Origin: Scatomorpha stercorigallinarum
Lineage (GTDB): Bacteria; Bacillota; Clostridia; Oscillospirales; Oscillospiraceae
Assembly: GCA_944387865.1 (NCBI GenBank)
Contig: CALXGN010000010.1
Coordinates: 11,308-75,307 of the forward strand
DNA length: 64,000 nucleotides
Direction: 5' to 3'
The position numbers and the translations under genes were made by a program. The notes under the pieces are model-generated. The model searched no databases, had not been told where the DNA came from, and was given only the letters and a program-made list of their open reading frames with translations. Below are positions 27,023 to 35,306 of this stretch, piece by piece; positions within the stretch are counted from its first letter, which is position 1; each line of letters begins with the position of its first letter.

Positions 27023-29521
27023 ATGGCCAAAGATTATAAGCCCGAGGATATAATGTTCCCCGACCAGAAGATCGTCACGAGCGAGATCGTGAGCGAGATG
27101 AAGTCCAGCTTCATCGACTACGCGATGAGCGTCATCGTGGCGCGCGCTCTGCCGGACGTGCGCGACGGGCTCAAGCCCGTCCACCGCCGCATCCTCTACG
27201 CCATGTACGAGGACGGCCTCACCTCCGACAAGCCTTTCAAGAAATCCGCCACCTGCGTGGGCGACGTGCTGGGCCGCTACCACCCGCACGGCGACGCCTC
27301 GGTGTACGACGCGCTGGTGCGCCTGGCGCAGGATTTCTCCATGCGCTACCCGCTGGTGGACGGCCACGGCAACTTCGGCTCGATAGACGGCGACCCCCCC
27401 GCGGCCTACCGTTATACGGAGGCGCGCATGTCCCGCATCTCCGACGAGATGCTGCGCGACCTGGAAAAGGACACCGTGGACTGGGACCCGAACTTCGACG
27501 AGAGCCGCAAGGAACCCCGTGTCCTCCCCGCCCGCTTCCCGAACCTGCTGGTGAACGGCTCGAGCGGCATCGCCGTCGGCATGGCGACGAACATACCCCC
27601 CCACAACCTCACCGAGGTCATAAACGCCTGCATCTGCGTGCTTGAGAACCCGGACGCCACGCTCAGCGACCTGATGCAGCACGTCACCGGCCCGGACTTC
27701 CCCACCAGGGGCATAATAATGGGCCGCAGCGGCATCCGCGCGGCCTACGCCACCGGCCGCGGCAAGGTCATCATCCGCGCGCGCACGGAGATGGAGGAGT
27801 ACGGCCACGACCGCATCCGCATCATCGTCACCGAGCTGCCCTATCAGGTGAACAAGCGCCAGCTCATTGAAAACATGGCCGACCAGGTGCGCGATAAGCG
27901 CCTGGACGGCATCTCCGGCCTGCGCGACGAGAGCGACCGCAACGGCATGCGCATCGTCATCGAGCTCAAGCGGGACGCCAACCCCCAGGTGGTGCTCAAC
28001 CGCCTCTTCGCGCAGACGCAGCTGCAGACGAGCTTTTCCATCAACATGCTCGCGCTGGTGAACGACCAGCGCGCGCCGAAGATACTCTCCCTGCGCCATA
28101 TCATCGACGAGTACCTCTCCTACCAGGAAGAGCTCATCGTCCGCCGCACGAGATACGACCTGAAAAAGGCCCAGGAGCGCGCCCACCTGCTGAAAGGGCT
28201 GCTCATCGCCCAGGACAACATCGACGAGGTCATCCGCATCATCCGCGAGAGCTACGACGACGCCAAGGAAAACCTCATGCGCCGCTTCGCGCTGGACGAC
28301 GTGCAGGCCCAGGCCATACTGGACATGCGCCTGAAGGCCCTGCAGGGCCTCGACCGCGAGAAGCTGGAGAAGGAGTTCGCCGAGCTCGAAGAGCGCATCG
28401 CCTATTTTGAGTCCCTGCTGGCCGACCCGGAGAAGATCAAGGGCGTGCTGAAGGAAGAACTCACCGCCATCCGCGACAAATACGGCGACGGGCGCAAGAC
28501 GGAGATCCAGGATGTGGAGGACGAGATCGACGTCGAGGACCTCATCGAGGAGGAGGAGTGCGTCTATACCCTCACGCACGGCGGCTACATTAAGCGCCTG
28601 CCCGCCAGCGAATACCGCGCGCAGGGCCGCGGCGGCAAGGGCATAAAGGCCATGACCACCCGCGAGGAGGACTATGTGGAAACCGTGTTCACGGCCTCCA
28701 CTCACGACAACATCCTCTTCTTCACCAGCCTTGGCCGCTGCTACCGCAAGAAGGGCTACCAGATACCGGAGGCCGGCCGCACGGCGAGGGGCACGAACAT
28801 CGTGAACATCATCCCTGCCGAGAGCGGCGAGCGCGTGAACGCCATGTTGCACGTGCGGGACATGGATCTGGAGATGTTCATCGTGATGGTGACGAAAAAC
28901 GGCACCGTCAAGCGCATGCGCCTGGACGCCATCAGGAACATCCGCAAGAGCGGCATCCGCGCGCTGAACATAGACGAGGGCGACGAGCTCATCTCCGTCC
29001 GCCTGACGGACGGCAAGCAGAACATCCTCATCGCCACCCACGACGGCTACGCCATCTGCTTCGACGAGAACGACGTGCGCCCGATGGGCCGCGAGGCCGT
29101 GGGCGTGCGCGGCATAAAGCTCCGCGAGGGCGACTGGGCCGTGGGCGCCGGCAGGGCGGGCGCGGGCAGCGCGCTGCTCTCCGTCACCGAAAACGGCTAC
29201 GGCAAGCGCACGGCCATCGAGGAATACCTGCGCGGCGGCGAGGACGCCGGCCCGCAGAAGCGCGGCGGCATGGGCGTGAAGAACTATAACTGCACGGAAA
29301 AGACCGGCTATGTGGCGGACGTGAAGGTCGTCTCCGAGGACGACGACGTGCTCATCGTGGCCGACGACGGCACCATCATCCGCACGGGCGCCGGCAGCAT
29401 CAGCCTGCTGGGCCGCGCCACGCAGGGCGTGCGCGTCATGCGCCCCAACCCGGGCGCGAAGGTCATCTCCGTCGCCCGCACGGACCGCGAGGAGAGCGCC
29501 GCGCAGCCGGAGGAAGAATGA
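27023..29521 (+). CDS. gyrA: DNA gyrase subunit A
   Basis: This 832-residue subunit has the catalytic tyrosine in AYRYTEARMS (Tyr131), and the quinolone-resistance region reads YHPHGDASVYDALVRLAQ. At the position of E. coli Ser83 this protein has Ala92 (with Ser93 next to it); Asp96 matches Asp87. The C-terminal beta-pinwheel carries the GyrA-box-like RAQGRGGKGIKAM segment, which is needed for DNA wrapping and distinguishes it from ParC. A 4-bp overlap couples it to rnhA. Confidence 0.97.
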   Translation: MAKDYKPEDIMFPDQKIVTSEIVSEMKSSFIDYAMSVIVARALPDVRDGLKPVHRRILYAMYEDGLTSDKPFKKSATCVGDVLGRYHPHGDASVYDALVRLAQDFSMRYPLVDGHGNFGSIDGDPPAAYRYTEARMSRISDEMLRDLEKDTVDWDPNFDESRKEPRVLPARFPNLLVNGSSGIAVGMATNIPPHNLTEVINACICVLENPDATLSDLMQHVTGPDFPTRGIIMGRSGIRAAYATGRGKVIIRARTEMEEYGHDRIRIIVTELPYQVNKRQLIENMADQVRDKRLDGISGLRDESDRNGMRIVIELKRDANPQVVLNRLFAQTQLQTSFSINMLALVNDQRAPKILSLRHIIDEYLSYQEELIVRRTRYDLKKAQERAHLLKGLLIAQDNIDEVIRIIRESYDDAKENLMRRFALDDVQAQAILDMRLKALQGLDREKLEKEFAELEERIAYFESLLADPEKIKGVLKEELTAIRDKYGDGRKTEIQDVEDEIDVEDLIEEEECVYTLTHGGYIKRLPASEYRAQGRGGKGIKAMTTREEDYVETVFTASTHDNILFFTSLGRCYRKKGYQIPEAGRTARGTNIVNIIPAESGERVNAMLHVRDMDLEMFIVMVTKNGTVKRMRLDAIRNIRKSGIRALNIDEGDELISVRLTDGKQNILIATHDGYAICFDENDVRPMGREAVGVRGIKLREGDWAVGAGRAGAGSALLSVTENGYGKRTAIEEYLRGGEDAGPQKRGGMGVKNYNCTEKTGYVADVKVVSEDDDVLIVADDGTIIRTGAGSISLLGRATQGVRVMRPNPGAKVISVARTDREESAAQPEEE

Positions 29522-29973
29522 AGGAAGTCACCATCTATACGGACGGGGCCTGTTCCGGCAACCCCGGCCCCGGCGGCTGGGCGGCCATCCTCATCTACGG
29601 CAAACATGAAAAGGAGCTCTCCGGCGGCGAGGAGGAGACCACGAACAACCGCATGGAGCTCTCCGGCGCCATCGCCGCCCTCGGCGCGCTCACCGAGCGC
29701 TGCTCCGTCACGCTCTATACGGACTCGCAGTATATCGAGCGCGCCGTAAACGAGCACTGGCTGGACGGCTGGAAAAAGCGCGGCTGGCGGCGCAGGGAGG
29801 GCCCCGTGAAGAACCTCGAGCTCTGGCAGGAGCTGGACCGCCTGCTGGGCGAGCACTCCGTCGCCGTCCGCTGGGTGAAGGGCCACGCGGAGAACGAATA
29901 CAATAACCGCTGCGACGCCCTGGCCGTCCGCCGCCGCGACGAATACGCCGCTCTCAGGGAGGGGAAACGTTGA
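29518..29973 (+). CDS. rnhA: Ribonuclease HI
   Basis: This 151-residue enzyme cleaves RNA in RNA-DNA hybrids. The active-site acidic residues lie in YTDGACSGNPGPGGWA, TNNRMELSGAI, YTDSQYIERAV and AENEYNNRCDALA. It starts within the gyrA stop (ATGA) and overlaps the ABC transporter gene by 4 bp. Location behind gyrase fits a link to R-loop removal during supercoiling and transcription. Confidence 0.96.
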   Translation: MKEVTIYTDGACSGNPGPGGWAAILIYGKHEKELSGGEEETTNNRMELSGAIAALGALTERCSVTLYTDSQYIERAVNEHWLDGWKKRGWRRREGPVKNLELWQELDRLLGEHSVAVRWVKGHAENEYNNRCDALAVRRRDEYAALREGKR

Positions 29974-31763
29974 AAAAACAGCGCCAGATAAACTATAACG
30001 CCCATCCTTTCCGGGTGTTCATGTCCTTTTTCCGCCCGCACATGGGCCTTTTCGTCCTCGACATGGCCTGCGCCATGACGGCCTCCGTCATCGACCTCGT
30101 GTTCCCCTATGTCTCGCGCCTCTCCATGACCGAGCTGCTGCCGAACCGCCTCTTCGAGACGTTTTTCATCGTCATGGGCATCATGTTCCTGGCCTATGTC
30201 CTCAAGGGCGTGATGTACTACCTCATCACCGTCCTCGGCCACCGCATGGGCGTGTACATCGAAGCGGACATGCGCCACGCCGTGTTCAACCACATGCAGA
30301 GCCTGAGCTTTTCCTTTTTTGACCGCAACCGCACGGGCGTGCTCATGAGCCGCATCACCTCCGACCTCTTCGAGATCACGGAGCTCTCGCACCACGGCCC
30401 GGAGGACATCGTCATCAGCGCGCTCACCATCATCGGCTCGATCGCCGTGATGTTCACCATCCAGTGGAAGCTGGCGCTGGTGCTGGCCGTCACGCTGCCC
30501 ATACTCATCGCCTTCACCCTCTCCCGCCGCGTGAACATGAAGCGCGCCAATATCGAGGTCAAGCGCCAGACCGCGGAGATCAACGCCTCCATCGAGAGCG
30601 GCATCTCCGGCATCCGCACGGCCAAGGCCTTCGCCAACGAAAAGACGGAGGACGACAAGTTCACCGAGGCCAACGAGCGCTATAAGAACTCCAAAAAAGC
30701 CTATTATAACGCCATGGGCGGCTTCATGAGCGGCATGGAGTTCACCACCAGCGTGATGCAGGTGCTGGTCATCGCCGCCGGCGGCTTCCTCATCATGCGC
30801 GGCGACCTCGACTACATAGACCTGATGACCTTCACGCTCTATGTCTCCACCTTCGTCACCCCCGTGCGCAAGCTCGCGCAGTTTTCGGAGGTCTACATGC
30901 AGGGCACGGCGGGTTTCTCCCGCTTCCTGGAGCTGATGCGCACCGAGCCCGCCATCAAAGACGCGCCGGACGCCAGGGAGCTGAAGGACGTCAAGGGCGC
31001 CGTTGAATACCGCGGCGTGGGCTTCCGCTACAGCGAGGACAAGCCCTGGGTGCTGCGCGGCATCGACCTCAAGGTCGCCCCCGGCGAAAAGCTGGCCGTG
31101 GTCGGCCCCTCCGGCGGCGGCAAGACCACCCTTTGCCAGCTGCTGGAGCGCTTTTACGACGTGACGGAGGGCGCCGTGCTGGTGGACGGCCAGGACGTCC
31201 GCAGCGTGACGCAGGAGTCGCTGCGCCGCAGCATCGGCATCATCCAGCAGGACGTTTTCATCTTCGCCGGCACCATCAGGGACAACATCCGCTACGGCCG
31301 GCCGGACGCCACGGACGCCGAGATCATCGCCGCCGCCGTGCGCGCGGAGATCCACCAGGACATCATGGCCATGCCGGACGGCTACGACACCTTCGTCGGC
31401 GAGCGGGGCGTGATGCTCTCCGGCGGGCAGAAGCAGCGGCTGAGCATCGCCCGCGTGTTTTTGAAGAACCCGCCCATCCTGGTGATGGACGAGGCCACCA
31501 GCGCCCTCGACTCCGTCACCGAGCAGCGCATCCAGGCCAGCCTGGACGCGCTCAGCGTGGGCCGCACGAGCGTCATCATCGCCCACCGCCTCTCCACCAT
31601 CCGCGGCGCGGACCGCGTGGCCGTGGTGGAGGACGAGCACATCGCGGAGCTGGGCCCCCCGCAGGAGCTGCTCGCGCGCGGCGGCGAATTCGCCCGCCTC
31701 TGGAAGTCGCAGTTCGACGCCCAGGGTCCGGCGGACATATCCCATCAGGAGGAAAATAAATGA
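29970..31763 (+). CDS. ABC exporter, fused permease and ATPase (MsbA/MDR type)
   Basis: This 597-residue half-transporter has a six-helix membrane domain (about residues 1-310; VFMSFFRPHMGLFVLDMACA starts helix 1). The ATPase domain has Walker A GPSGGGKTTLCQLLERFYD, signature LSGGQKQRLSIARVFL, Walker B ILVMDEATSALD and switch IIAHRLSTI. It would act as a homodimeric exporter of lipids, drugs or peptides, but the substrate is not deducible. It starts with TTG in the rnhA stop region and is coupled to the next gene by a 4-bp overlap. Confidence 0.93.
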   Translation: MKKQRQINYNAHPFRVFMSFFRPHMGLFVLDMACAMTASVIDLVFPYVSRLSMTELLPNRLFETFFIVMGIMFLAYVLKGVMYYLITVLGHRMGVYIEADMRHAVFNHMQSLSFSFFDRNRTGVLMSRITSDLFEITELSHHGPEDIVISALTIIGSIAVMFTIQWKLALVLAVTLPILIAFTLSRRVNMKRANIEVKRQTAEINASIESGISGIRTAKAFANEKTEDDKFTEANERYKNSKKAYYNAMGGFMSGMEFTTSVMQVLVIAAGGFLIMRGDLDYIDLMTFTLYVSTFVTPVRKLAQFSEVYMQGTAGFSRFLELMRTEPAIKDAPDARELKDVKGAVEYRGVGFRYSEDKPWVLRGIDLKVAPGEKLAVVGPSGGGKTTLCQLLERFYDVTEGAVLVDGQDVRSVTQESLRRSIGIIQQDVFIFAGTIRDNIRYGRPDATDAEIIAAAVRAEIHQDIMAMPDGYDTFVGERGVMLSGGQKQRLSIARVFLKNPPILVMDEATSALDSVTEQRIQASLDALSVGRTSVIIAHRLSTIRGADRVAVVEDEHIAELGPPQELLARGGEFARLWKSQFDAQGPADISHQEENK

Positions 31764-32320
31764 CCACAGACTATCGCATCGGGCGCGGCGGGCACGAGGA
31801 CCTGCACCGCGTCTACCCCATGATGTGCTACGATTTTGAAAGCTGGGAGCGCCCCACGGAGGCCGAGTTCCACGCCGCCATGCTGAAGGGCGCAGAGCTG
31901 CTGCTCTTAAAGGACGGCGAGGGCCGCGAGTGCGGCTATGCGCTGATGCTCAAGAGCCGCGGCGCCGGCTATGTGCTCCTCGGCTGGCTGGGCGTTTACC
32001 CCAACGTGCGCGGCCACGGCGTGGGCGGCGTGTTCCTCTCTCTGCTGAATGAGTGGTATTCAGCCCTCGACGGCATATTGCTGGAGGTGACGAAGTACCC
32101 GGAGCTGGAAAAGGCCCGCAAGCTGCACGCGTTCTATCAGCGCAACGGCTACGGCGACGTGGACTGCGCCTACACCTGCTACGGCGCGCCCACCGCGCTC
32201 ATGTACCACCCCCTCGCCGGCGCGCCGGACATATCCGCGCAGGTGAAGGCCATCATGAAAGACTGCTACCTGCCGCTCTACAGCGAGAAGCAGCAGGCGG
32301 AATATATCGGCATAAACTGA
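31760..32320 (+). CDS. GNAT family N-acetyltransferase
   Basis: This 186-residue protein has an acetyl-CoA-binding strand-loop GWLGVYPNVRGHGVGGVFLS and a terminal AFYQRNGYGDVDCAY, typical GNAT elements. The substrate is unknown. It overlaps the ABC exporter stop by 4 bp and is the last gene of the dnaA-gyrA cluster. AGGAGG lies 8 nt upstream of the ATG. Confidence 0.85.
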   Translation: MTTDYRIGRGGHEDLHRVYPMMCYDFESWERPTEAEFHAAMLKGAELLLLKDGEGRECGYALMLKSRGAGYVLLGWLGVYPNVRGHGVGGVFLSLLNEWYSALDGILLEVTKYPELEKARKLHAFYQRNGYGDVDCAYTCYGAPTALMYHPLAGAPDISAQVKAIMKDCYLPLYSEKQQAEYIGIN

Positions 32321-32329
32321 GCGCGGGTG

Positions 32330-32358
32330 TTGACAAGCCGCCGCGCGCTGTATAAAAT
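32330..32358 (+). promoter_or_regulatory. Promoter of proS
   Basis: A perfect TTGACA (32330-32335), a 17-bp spacer and TAAAAT (32353-32358) lie 53 bp before the proS start. The short leader leaves no room for a T-box. Confidence 0.8.
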
Positions 32359-32411
32359 CATCATCTGTAAAATGTGCCCGGCGGAAGGGCCGCCGGCCAA
32401 GGAGGTCAATC

Positions 32412-33851
32412 ATGGCTAAAGAAAAACGGGTCCGCGAGATAACAGACATGGAACAGGATTTCGCCCAGTGGTTCACGGACGTGTGCACCAAGGCGGAGCT
32501 CATCGACTATTCGGACATAAAGGGCCTTTTCATACTGCGCCCCTACGGCTACGCCATCTGGGAGAATATACAGTCCTTCCTCGACAGGCGCTTCAAGGAG
32601 ACGGGGCATGTCAACGTCTCCATGCCGCTGCTGATACCGGAGAGCCTTCTCCAGCGCGAAAAGGACCACGTGGAGGGCTTCGCGCCCGAGTGCGCCTGGG
32701 TGACCGTGGGCGGCAGCGAGGAGCTGCCCGAGCGGCTCTGCATCCGCCCCACGAGCGAGACGCTCTTCTGCCAGCACTGGAGCCATGTGATACACTCCTG
32801 GCGCGACCTGCCCTGCCTCTATAACCAGTGGTGCAGCGTCCTCCGCTGGGAAAAGACCACCCGCCCCTTCCTGCGCGGGCGCGAGTTCCTCTGGCAGGAG
32901 GGGCACACCATCCACGCCACGGCCGAGGAGGCCCTCTTCGAGACGCGCCAGATGCTGGAGATCTACGCCGAGCTCTGCGAGACGCAGCTGGCCATGCCCG
33001 TGATCCGCGGCGACAAGACGAACAAGGAAAAGTTCGCCGGCGCGGAGAACACCTACACCATCGAGTGCATGATGCACGACCGCAAGGCCCTGCAGGCCGG
33101 CACCAGCCACTATTTCGGCGACGGCTTCGCCAAGGCCTTCGGCATCACCTTCTCCGATAAGGAGAACAAGCTCCAGTCCCCCTTCGAGACCAGCTGGGGC
33201 CTCTCCACCCGCACCATCGGCGGCCTTATCATGACGCACGGGGACAACAACGGCCTTGTGCTGCCGCCGAACATCGCCCCTATCCAGGTCATCGTGCTGC
33301 CCATCGCCGCCCACAAGCCGGGCGTGACGGAGGCGGCGGAGGCCGTCGTCGCGCGGCTGAAGGCCGCCGGCGTGCGCGTGAAGGGCGACTTCTCCGACAA
33401 TTCCCCCGGCTGGAAGTTTGCCGAGTGGGAGATGAAGGGCGTCCCCGTGCGCCTGGAGCTGGGCCCGCGCGACATCGAGGGCGGCGTCTGCGTCGCCGCA
33501 AGGCGAGACAGCGGCGAAAAAATCACGCTTCCGCTCGAAAACCTTGAGGACAGCGTGAAGGAGCTGCTCTCCGCCGTCCAGCAGGGCCTCTTCGACAAGG
33601 CGAAGCGCAACCTCGACGAGCACACCTACACCGCTACGACCGTGGACGAGGTGAAGGACATCATCGAGAACCGCGGCGGCGGCTTCGTCAAGACCATGTG
33701 GTGCGGCGACGAGGCCTGCGAGCTGAAGATGAAGGAGCTCGCCGGCGTGTCCAGCCGCTGCATGCCCTTTGAGCAGGAGGACCTGGGCGAAGTCTGCCCC
33801 GTCTGCGGCCGCCCGGCGAAAAAGATGATCATCTGGGGCGTCGCATATTAA
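32412..33851 (+). CDS. proS: Prolyl-tRNA synthetase (eukaryote/archaea-like type)
   Basis: This 479-residue class II synthetase charges tRNA-Pro. It is the short form lacking the editing insertion and ending in the zinc-binding-like C-terminal domain. Motifs include GHVNVSMPLLIPES, LCIRPTSETLFCQHWS, NQWCSVLRWEKTTRPFLRGR (motif 2) and SWGLSTRTIGGLIMTHGD (motif 3). The C-terminal CxxC pairs (CGDEAC and CPVCGRPAKK) are followed by the terminal tyrosine in IWGVAY. Driven by the promoter at 32330; AAGGAGG precedes the ATG. Confidence 0.96.
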   Translation: MAKEKRVREITDMEQDFAQWFTDVCTKAELIDYSDIKGLFILRPYGYAIWENIQSFLDRRFKETGHVNVSMPLLIPESLLQREKDHVEGFAPECAWVTVGGSEELPERLCIRPTSETLFCQHWSHVIHSWRDLPCLYNQWCSVLRWEKTTRPFLRGREFLWQEGHTIHATAEEALFETRQMLEIYAELCETQLAMPVIRGDKTNKEKFAGAENTYTIECMMHDRKALQAGTSHYFGDGFAKAFGITFSDKENKLQSPFETSWGLSTRTIGGLIMTHGDNNGLVLPPNIAPIQVIVLPIAAHKPGVTEAAEAVVARLKAAGVRVKGDFSDNSPGWKFAEWEMKGVPVRLELGPRDIEGGVCVAARRDSGEKITLPLENLEDSVKELLSAVQQGLFDKAKRNLDEHTYTATTVDEVKDIIENRGGGFVKTMWCGDEACELKMKELAGVSSRCMPFEQEDLGEVCPVCGRPAKKMIIWGVAY

Positions 33852-33866
33852 GTCGGGGGTGGGAAA

Positions 33867-34607
33867 ATGCAACCGAGCATACAGCTTTCCAGCACGCTGC
33901 GCATCGCCCTTGTCATACTGGTGATCGCGTCCGTCGTGCTGGCCATACACCTCCTCACCCGCAGCGAAAAGCTGCGCGCGCGCACGCTCTCGCTTTTGTG
34001 CGTGGCCGCGCTTCTCGTGGGCTGGGCCTGCCTGTTCGCGCTGTCCCGGGGGGAGCCCGACCCGCACACGCTGGAGGGCTTTGAGCCCTTCGACGCGCAG
34101 CAGCTCTCCGCCGCCGGCGAAGCGCTGGAGGACGCCGCGGCGCTCGAGTTCCTGGACGCCGCCAACGCCGCCGGCGCGCGCCTGAGCGCCATCGACATCA
34201 GCTTCCGGGACGGCAAATTCAGCCACATGGACTTCACCGCCGTATTCAGCGGCGGCGAGGACAGCTGGATGCGCAACATCGACGTCACGGCAGACGGCCG
34301 TGCCATCGCCGGCGGGCGCTCGCTCGTTGAAGCGGACGCCGCGCTGCCTGCGCTCTCCGATATCGCCGGCGCCCTCGCGCGCCTGGAAGAGGCCAGCTGG
34401 ACGGAGGCCCTCGGCCTTGACGCCTCCGCCGGCTCCCTGACGCTTGCCCTCGCGCCCGCCACCACCTCCGCGGCGGCTGAGTGCGGATACACCCTCGCCG
34501 GCAGCGAGATTACGGCCGGAGCCGTCATCGAGAGCGACGATATCTGCGCCGTGCTGAATATCGTGTCCGGCGACGGCGCGATGGTCGATGTGCTGATCGT
34601 CCTCTGA
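33867..34607 (+). CDS. Hypothetical membrane-anchored protein
   Basis: This 246-residue protein has two N-terminal membrane helices (ALVILVIASVVLAIHLL and LLCVAALLVGWACLFALS). An extracytoplasmic domain of about 190 residues rich in Ala and acidic residues follows (SAIDISFRDGKFSHMDFTAV is a recognisable strand pair). No family was recognised. It starts 15 nt after proS and may be co-transcribed. A module-C hairpin begins 5 nt after its stop codon. Confidence 0.7.
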   Translation: MQPSIQLSSTLRIALVILVIASVVLAIHLLTRSEKLRARTLSLLCVAALLVGWACLFALSRGEPDPHTLEGFEPFDAQQLSAAGEALEDAAALEFLDAANAAGARLSAIDISFRDGKFSHMDFTAVFSGGEDSWMRNIDVTADGRAIAGGRSLVEADAALPALSDIAGALARLEEASWTEALGLDASAGSLTLALAPATTSAAAECGYTLAGSEITAGAVIESDDICAVLNIVSGDGAMVDVLIVL

Positions 34608-34880
34608 CCGGCCAGGCTGCGCCTGGAGGCATTTGCCTGCGGCCCGCCCGCAGGCGGGGGGATGCAGGGACGAAAGTCCCTGCGACCCAGGTGCCACCCC
34701 ATTTCTTTGGTCTTGCCCAAAGAAACGGGAGTGGCGCCCCAAAGAAAAGCGCTTTGGTGCGCATCGGAGGCGCGAGCTGTCTTTTATGGCTTTCTGCGTG
34801 TCGAAGGTGGTCATCCCGTCATCGAATAGGTGTTCAGCACCGCCGACCGTGCGTTGCTTCGCTTCGCTCGCGGCACTACG
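34608..34880 (+). repeat. Dispersed repeat modules C and A (copy 3)
   Basis: Module C (CCAGGC-TGC-GCCTGG, near 34612) follows the stop codon of the membrane-protein gene. Module A starts at about 34663 with a GAAA-loop hairpin GCAGGGAC/GTCCCTGC, then the TTTCTTTGG/CCAAAGAAA hairpin. The first stem differs from copy 1 (GGGGC/GCCCC there, GGGAC/GTCCC here), keeping pairing. No gene is seen. Confidence 0.75.
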
Positions 34881-34891
34881 TACACAGATCG

Positions 34892-35303
34892 GGGGGCAAG
34901 GGGGCGGAGCCCCCAATAAACGCCGCGACAAGCACCTGCCCCAAACCACGCGAACCACGTCCGTGGGCGGGCTCCGCCCGCCCCGCCCATTTCGCACGCC
35001 CGCGCCCCCAGCGCGGGCGGCGTATTTAAGTCCCATTTTGCTTAAGCAAAATGGGACACCTTAGAAAACCCCGTGTGGTCAGCGGCACCCAACGCCGCAA
35101 GCATAGGAATGGCCGCCCGCATAGGGCGGCCAAAATCCCCGGCGGGCTTTGCCTGCCGGGGATACCTTATCTTGCGCCTCTGAGGCGCAACCGCGCCGCC
35201 GTGCGGCGCGCAAAATGTATGGCTCTTTGGGGCGAAAGCCCCAAAGAGCCATACATTTTTTATGGAGGGGAGCCTACGAGGGGGACCCCCGGTCCCCCTC
35301 GTA
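34892..35303 (+). repeat. Dispersed multi-hairpin repeat, family B, copy 2
   Basis: This is the second copy of the multi-palindrome element at 1269, in the same hairpin order and again ending at the 3' end of a convergent gene. Differences are concentrated in stems and are compensatory: GCGCCT/AGGCGC replaces GCGCCC/GGGCGC, and ATCCCCGGC/GCCGGGGAT replaces ATCGCCCCG/CGGGGCGAT around the same GGGCTTTGCCT loop. The long 16-bp stem around GAAA at 35217-35252 differs only in its loop. Confidence 0.8.
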
Positions 35304-35306
35304 ATC

